From Willaertia magna (Eukaryota > Heterolobosea > Eutetramitea > Acrasida > Naegleriidae), in contig CADWAF010005524.1 in assembly GCA_902984215.1 (NCBI GenBank), forward strand, positions 1-19,348: a stretch of 19,348 nt of DNA. Reading direction: 5' to 3'. Position 1 is the stretch's first letter; each line of letters begins with the position of its first letter. The position numbers and the translations under genes are program-made. Under the pieces are notes generated by a model. The model searched no databases and was not told the DNA's origin. It saw only the letters and a list, made by a program, of their open reading frames with translations. This document shows positions 15,043 through 19,348 of the stretch, in pieces.

Positions 15043-15996
15043 ATGATGATTGCAGGAGCTTTGAAGCGTAATAGTTTAAAGAGAAAAAGCCTTAAACGTA
15101 ATAGTTTAAGTAGTGAAACCAGTTCTTCGAGTAGCACTAGTACCAATTCCTCGCTAAGTAGTTCAGACAGTTCTTCCTCAACAAACAGTCAAGGAAATAT
15201 AGAAATATTAAGGAAAAAACTAATCTTAATTGGAGATGCAAGAATTGGAAAGACAAGTTTATTATCTAGCTTTGCCTGTAACTATTTCGATGCTGAAGAA
15301 TATATCTCAACTGTATTTGATAGTTTTCACACAACGGTAACAGTTCCAGGTCTATTTGGACAACAAAGTATTGTAAATATTAGTATGTTAGATTGTTCTA
15401 GTTCAGAATGTTATAGGGATATGAGAAAGTTGACTTATCATCAAGTTGATGTGTTTTGTGTTTGTTTCAGTTTTGATGACAAACAATCCTTATTGAATGT
15501 AACAGACAAATGGTTACTAGAAATCAATGAATATTTATGGAATAATTCTCTAATGAATACTCCAATAGTTTTAGTTGGATTAAAATCCGATTTGAAAGCT
15601 AAAAGTGAGATTACTACTGATTTAATAGATAATGCCAGAAGTCAATTAAGACATCATTTATATTTTGAATGTTCTTCTAAAGAAAGAGAGAATGTTAATA
15701 CTTTATTTACTGAAACGATTCAGTATTTATTATTGCCTCAAAGGAAAGAAGATGACTATAGTTTCTTTGAAATTATTCCAAAAACTACAACCAATCCAAC
15801 TCGTACAAGCACTGAAACTGTTAACGAAGAAGAAACTTTTAATGTGAAAAATAGCCAAAGGCCTTGTTCATGGAATGCATCATCTTCAAGGAAAAGTTAT
15901 GCTTTTTCAATTCAGCCTGTTAATGCTGCAACTGAGCCAAAGGTTCCAGGAAAAGTGAAAAGAATGAAAACATTTATCCAAAAATTAATAAAATAA
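15043..15996 (+). CDS. Atypical Rho-like small GTPase
   Basis: This 317-aa protein has a Rho-family G domain at about 57-232. The P-loop is GDARIGKTS (64-72). Switch I is EEYISTVFDSF with the effector Thr at 90. YRDMRKLTYHQVDVFCVCFS follows switch II, and VGLKSDL stands for the NKxD box. Switch II is damaged: where active Rho proteins have DTAGQE, this has DCSSSE (117-122), so the Gly60 and Gln61 equivalents are Ser. The Rho insert helix appears to be missing, about 12 residues shorter than Rac1 between KxDL and ECS. There is no C-terminal CAAX box; the protein ends FIQKLIK after a basic stretch. The N-terminus has three LKR[N/K]S repeats and a Ser-rich linker. It probably hydrolyses GTP poorly and reaches membranes, if at all, by its basic ends (inference). 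Confidence 0.9.
   Translation: MMIAGALKRNSLKRKSLKRNSLSSETSSSSSTSTNSSLSSSDSSSSTNSQGNIEILRKKLILIGDARIGKTSLLSSFACNYFDAEEYISTVFDSFHTTVTVPGLFGQQSIVNISMLDCSSSECYRDMRKLTYHQVDVFCVCFSFDDKQSLLNVTDKWLLEINEYLWNNSLMNTPIVLVGLKSDLKAKSEITTDLIDNARSQLRHHLYFECSSKERENVNTLFTETIQYLLLPQRKEDDYSFFEIIPKTTTNPTRTSTETVNEEETFNVKNSQRPCSWNASSSRKSYAFSIQPVNAATEPKVPGKVKRMKTFIQKLIK
15061..15105 (+). repeat. Three 15-nt units encoding LKRNS-LKRKS-LKRNS
   Basis: Residues 7-21 of the GTPase are three tandem pentapeptides. Units 1 and 3 share CGTAATAGT exactly, and unit 2 has diverged. Each peptide places Ser after two basic residues, a pattern that basophilic kinases favour. Confidence 0.8.
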
Positions 15997-16230
15997 ATAT
16001 GGCAAAATTGTTTCGGCCTTTTTAAGAGTTTTTTTTTTTAATTGTCAAAAAGCATAAAATATGGCAATGACATGTTGTTATTCTGTCATGGAAAGGCCAA
16101 ATAACAAATTCACTTTCCTGAATAAATTGACAAAGACAATTTGTGAACTTACGATGGTGAAGATGGTTTTTGAATAAAAGTGACCAAAGTAATTAGTGTT
16201 AAGGTATTGATTGCAAAAAAAAAATTTGAA
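15997..16230. promoter_or_regulatory. Upstream region of EGF-repeat gene
   Basis: This is 234 nt. AATATGGCAA occurs twice (about 15997-16006 and 16058-16067). GGCC cores lie at 16015-16018 and 16095-16098, the second within AAGGCCAA. The bases just before ATG 16231 are A-rich. An in-frame GTG at 16180 opens the reading frame but is not a credible eukaryotic start. Confidence 0.45.
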
Positions 16231-19218
16231 ATGAAAAACATTTCCTTGCTTATTTATTGCCTTTTAGTTGCTCTCTTGAGCTCTGTGGCAATGGTAAATT
16301 CCTCAGTGACAGTTGCAAAATTATGGGATGTCGATAGTGGCAAAACATGGTTAGACTCATGGACAATTGGTCCTGACAATAACGTTTATTACTTATCAGC
16401 CAATCACAATGATCCAACTATATACAAGATTGATACTACCACCAATACCAAAGTAGTTCTTAAGATTATGTCTGGTGTTACTTCAGGTAACTATTGGGAA
16501 GGTATCAACTATTATGATGGATACATTTATTTCGCTACCACTCTAACTATTTACAGATTAAACTTAAACAATCCAAGCAGCAATCATGAAGTTTTTAAGA
16601 CCTTTTCAGAAAGCCCAACAATTCATCAAATTAATATTGATAAATCTACTGGAAGAATGGCAATTGGATTTACATCAGGTAAAACGCTTATCTATGATTT
16701 TAATACAAACAGTATGCTTGGAATTACTTTGCCATTTGGTAATGTAGTATTCCATCCTTTGACACACGACTTATATATGGTTTCTGGGTCCAATTTGGTG
16801 AAGTATGTTGTTAGTGGAAATTCTTATTCCACAACCCCTGAGGTAGTTAAGAATTTAGGCTCTACTTTGAGCTCTTATTGGAGTGTGGCTATCAGAAACG
16901 AAAAATTCTTTTATCCTTCAGGAGGTTCCTATTACATGTATGATTTTGCAACAAATCAAATTACAAATCTTGCCACAGTATCATCTTTAGAATCAGGTAT
17001 TATCGCACCGAATGGTAAAATTTATATTGGTGGAGGTAGTGGTGTTTATGTAATTACTCTTTCTGCAGATTGTTCCAGTTTAAATAATTGTAATGGTAAA
17101 GGTACTTGTATTGCCGATGGTGTTTGTATGTGTGGTCCAGGTTGGGCAGGTAATTCACAATGTTCCGCACATTCTTGTGAAGCAGTAAATAACTGTGGTG
17201 GTCATGGAACTTGTACAGGTCCTAACACATGTACTTGTACTGATGGATGGTCTGGAAACTCTTGTCAAACTGCACCTATAACTGGTCCAGATTGTTCTGC
17301 TTTAAATAATTGCAACGGTCATGGTACATGTACTGGAAATAATCAATGTACTTGTAACTCTGGTTGGAAAGGAAACGCAGAATGTTCTTTACCTTCATGT
17401 GATGGTGTTAACAACTGTAATGGACAAGGTACTTGCTCTGGATCAAATACTTGTACATGTAATTCTGGTTGGAATGGAGATGCTCAATGTTCTGTTCCAT
17501 CTTGCGAAAATTTAAATGGATGTAATGGTAATGGTGTATGTTCTGGACCAAATGTCTGTACTTGTAATAGTGGTTGGAAAGGTAATAGTTCTTGTTCTGC
17601 ATATTCTTGTGATTTAGTTGGTAATTGTGTTAATAATGGTGCATGTACTGGTCCTAATATTTGTACTTGTCCAAATCCTTTCAAAGAAAACTCATTTGGT
17701 GCTCCAAAACCAATAATTGAACCTTTCTATAATTCAGGAACAAAACAATTTGGAATTATGGTAACAATGTCAAATTCCAGCACTGCTAGTGTTTATCATT
17801 TTGCAGGAATAAGCACCACTAAAAAGGAAAATGCAAATTGTGAAAATAGTCAACCTGATATTTCACCATTTACTGTTGCTGAAAAAACTAATTGTGGAAC
17901 AAGTTACAAGTATCAATTTAGCACTGCTGACGTTTTCGCAAATAATTCACCTTTTGTTGTAACTGTTTCACAAGATGGAAATGGTTTAATTGCAAGTACT
18001 TTCTTAGCTTCAATCTACTCAGTTCATAGAGAAGATGTTTGTACTTTATCACAATTTGATTCTAAATTGCAATTTAAATTCAGTTTAACACCATCTGAAT
18101 CCGAGTTTACATCTGTTGATAAGGTTGCAAAACTTGTTGTAACAAGAGTTTGGATTGATGAAACCTCAAAGAAATTGAAAATGACAATGAAAGTTTCCAG
18201 CACATTCGACAAGGTTGCAGATTTTAAAGATTTCTCATTGAGTAAATCAAATGTTGTATTTGGAGTTAAAACAAATGAAATTTCTTGTGGAACTGATCCA
18301 GTTTGCAAAATTATGACATTTGAAAGTGCTGGTGAAGTCAGCGGAATTTTAGACGACACTTATTCATTGGCATTCAAAATGGATGAAAAAGATGCCTCAA
18401 ATAACGTTATTGCAAATACTAGAGATGTCACAATTCCATTCGATTTAATCTATACAGTTCCTTCTGACGCTGCCTCTGTTGTTGGAGATTCAATCACATC
18501 AACAATTTCTAATTATATTGTTGCAGATGGTTCCTTACGTCCAGCAATTAGTTATTCAACAACTGACAATGTGTTACTTGGAAATAAGATAGATAACAAT
18601 GATATTATTGTTCCTAGTGGTTATAAATTCACACCATATAACGCTGTAATCTGTTGTGTAAATGGTGTTAGTGGATCTTTCCCTTATTCTGAAGGTTGTG
18701 CTGGAGATTCATACACAAGAAAGGCAAGCTTAGTTACTACAGGCACTGTTCAAAACAATGTAGTTGTGAGTGTTAATGGAGATGCAGCCTTAGATTCTAA
18801 AACACCATCTGCTAAGGAATACTTCTTAAAATTCAAAATTAATTCATTATTAAGTGGTATCTCCGCTAATCCAGAAGTATGCAGAGTTCATATTGAATCA
18901 AGATTTATTGGAAGTGCAAGAAATATTCAAATATCTTCTCTTTTGAAAGGAACTGTTAAAACTCAAAGAGTTATTCGTATTGAACAAACTGAAACTCAAG
19001 AAGGTAATTTAGTTGAAGCTAATACTTTTAGTTTTATCATGAATCCATATGTAATTTCTTCAGCCATTGTTACTGTTACTGCTGTTCTTTCTACGGTATT
19101 TGTAGGCTTAGTTCTTGTTGCTCTATTCTACAAGAAACGTAAGAATGCAGAAAACGTACAACAAGAAACAAACAATACTGATAGTTCTAATATTGAACTA
19201 AAAGAAGAAACAGTTTAA
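16231..19218 (+). CDS. Type I membrane protein with propeller-like region and six EGF-like repeats
   Basis: The 995-aa protein starts at ATG 16231, which places a clear signal peptide at the N-terminus (MKNISLLIYCLLVALLSSVA, cleavage near 22-26). Residues 27-279 have repeated beta-strand blocks with aromatic and Gly turns (IGPDNNVYYLS, NYYDGYIYFAT, HPLTHDLYMVSG, IAPNGKIYIGGG), suggesting a beta-propeller. Residues 280-487 hold six EGF-like units of about 33-37 residues with the pattern NNCNGxGTCxGxNxCxCxxGWxGxxxC. The sixth has lost its last turn. About 450 beta-rich residues follow, then a membrane helix at 943-966 (TVTAVLSTVFVGLVLVALFY), a KKRKN stop-transfer and a 29-residue acidic tail. 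A cell-surface adhesion or receptor role is likely. The exact ligand and the propeller call are inference. Confidence 0.9.
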   Translation: MKNISLLIYCLLVALLSSVAMVNSSVTVAKLWDVDSGKTWLDSWTIGPDNNVYYLSANHNDPTIYKIDTTTNTKVVLKIMSGVTSGNYWEGINYYDGYIYFATTLTIYRLNLNNPSSNHEVFKTFSESPTIHQINIDKSTGRMAIGFTSGKTLIYDFNTNSMLGITLPFGNVVFHPLTHDLYMVSGSNLVKYVVSGNSYSTTPEVVKNLGSTLSSYWSVAIRNEKFFYPSGGSYYMYDFATNQITNLATVSSLESGIIAPNGKIYIGGGSGVYVITLSADCSSLNNCNGKGTCIADGVCMCGPGWAGNSQCSAHSCEAVNNCGGHGTCTGPNTCTCTDGWSGNSCQTAPITGPDCSALNNCNGHGTCTGNNQCTCNSGWKGNAECSLPSCDGVNNCNGQGTCSGSNTCTCNSGWNGDAQCSVPSCENLNGCNGNGVCSGPNVCTCNSGWKGNSSCSAYSCDLVGNCVNNGACTGPNICTCPNPFKENSFGAPKPIIEPFYNSGTKQFGIMVTMSNSSTASVYHFAGISTTKKENANCENSQPDISPFTVAEKTNCGTSYKYQFSTADVFANNSPFVVTVSQDGNGLIASTFLASIYSVHREDVCTLSQFDSKLQFKFSLTPSESEFTSVDKVAKLVVTRVWIDETSKKLKMTMKVSSTFDKVADFKDFSLSKSNVVFGVKTNEISCGTDPVCKIMTFESAGEVSGILDDTYSLAFKMDEKDASNNVIANTRDVTIPFDLIYTVPSDAASVVGDSITSTISNYIVADGSLRPAISYSTTDNVLLGNKIDNNDIIVPSGYKFTPYNAVICCVNGVSGSFPYSEGCAGDSYTRKASLVTTGTVQNNVVVSVNGDAALDSKTPSAKEYFLKFKINSLLSGISANPEVCRVHIESRFIGSARNIQISSLLKGTVKTQRVIRIEQTETQEGNLVEANTFSFIMNPYVISSAIVTVTAVLSTVFVGLVLVALFYKKRKNAENVQQETNNTDSSNIELKEETV
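17068..17690 (+). repeat. Six tandem EGF-like repeat units (about 100-110 nt each)
   Basis: Units begin at the Cys of DCSSLNNC, SCEAVNNC, DCSALNNC, SCDGVNNC, SCENLNGC and SCDLVGNC. Units 3 to 5 are most alike, sharing CTCNSGW, which points to recent duplication. Unit 6 is degenerate (CTCPNPFKEN). Confidence 0.85.
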
Positions 19219-19348
19219 TAAAATTATTTGTGAATTGACCTTTCCGAGCTTGTCTTATTTTGCCTTTTAAATTTTTTTTAAATTTAATTATTTAGAAGCA
19301 AATTGAAAGAACTAGTTTCATTAGATATTTACATATAAGATTGGAAAT
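19219..19348. other. 3' flank of EGF-repeat gene
   Basis: This is 130 nt of AT-rich DNA to the window edge. It probably contains the 3' UTR; AATAAA overlaps the stop codon at about 19216-19221. No gene is visible. Confidence 0.4.

Noticed and set aside
16180..16230. GTG-initiated extension of the EGF-repeat protein (17 extra residues)
   Set aside because: GTG is not a normal eukaryotic start, and the extension would bury the signal peptide that begins exactly at ATG 16231.
19207..19215. C-terminal EETV as a PDZ-binding motif
   Set aside because: Position -2 is Glu, not Ser/Thr, so it is not class I. A class III match is too weak to claim.
1..19348. Mobile elements, CRISPR arrays, phage or viral genes
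   Set aside because: No transposase, reverse transcriptase, terminal repeats, spacer arrays or virus-hallmark proteins are seen on either strand.

Overview
The window looks like nuclear DNA of an AT-rich, gene-dense protist, most likely a heterolobosean amoeboflagellate of the Naegleria type. I infer this from several signs: eukaryotic genes packed a few tens to a few hundred bases apart on both strands, three very short GT-AG introns in one gene and none seen in the others, A-rich leaders before most ATGs, Asn/Ser/Gln/His-rich proteins, a lone 5S rRNA gene between protein genes, and a mix of eukaryotic families (TAPT1, V-ATPase c subunit, XRN, BTB, Rho, EGF). Another amoeboid protist such as Acrasis, or a social amoeba, cannot be excluded from sequence alone. 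I see no mobile element, CRISPR array, tRNA or virus-like gene.

Layout. 1-3802, minus strand: a TAPT1-family membrane protein (C-terminus off the window) lies 74 nt behind an unusual glucose-6-phosphate isomerase. 4122-4241, plus: 5S rRNA with Pol III-type T-runs. 4714-7890, plus: V-ATPase proteolipid subunit c, then a compact XRN-family 5'-3' exoribonuclease. 7926-9296, minus: a low-complexity coiled-coil protein, tail to tail with the XRN gene. 9782-12060, plus: MsrB with a probable mitochondrial leader, then a four-exon ankyrin-repeat gene that had to be rebuilt across introns. 12098-12340, minus: a possible 80-aa gene. 12482-13603, plus: an Asn/Ser-rich protein with a membrane-associated C-terminus. 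13983-15996, plus: a one-and-a-half-BTB protein followed by an atypical Rho-like GTPase. 16231-19218, plus: a type I membrane protein with a propeller-like region and six EGF-like repeats.

Most genes are unrelated housekeeping or surface functions and do not form a pathway. Two points stand out. First, the ankyrin protein is an internal tandem duplication of about 226 residues, and all three introns lie in the first copy only. Second, the neighbouring BTB and Rho-like genes carry the two kinds of domain that are fused in RhoBTB proteins. That GTPase shows a degraded switch II, no Rho insert and no CAAX box, and the two upstream regions share exact short sequence elements.
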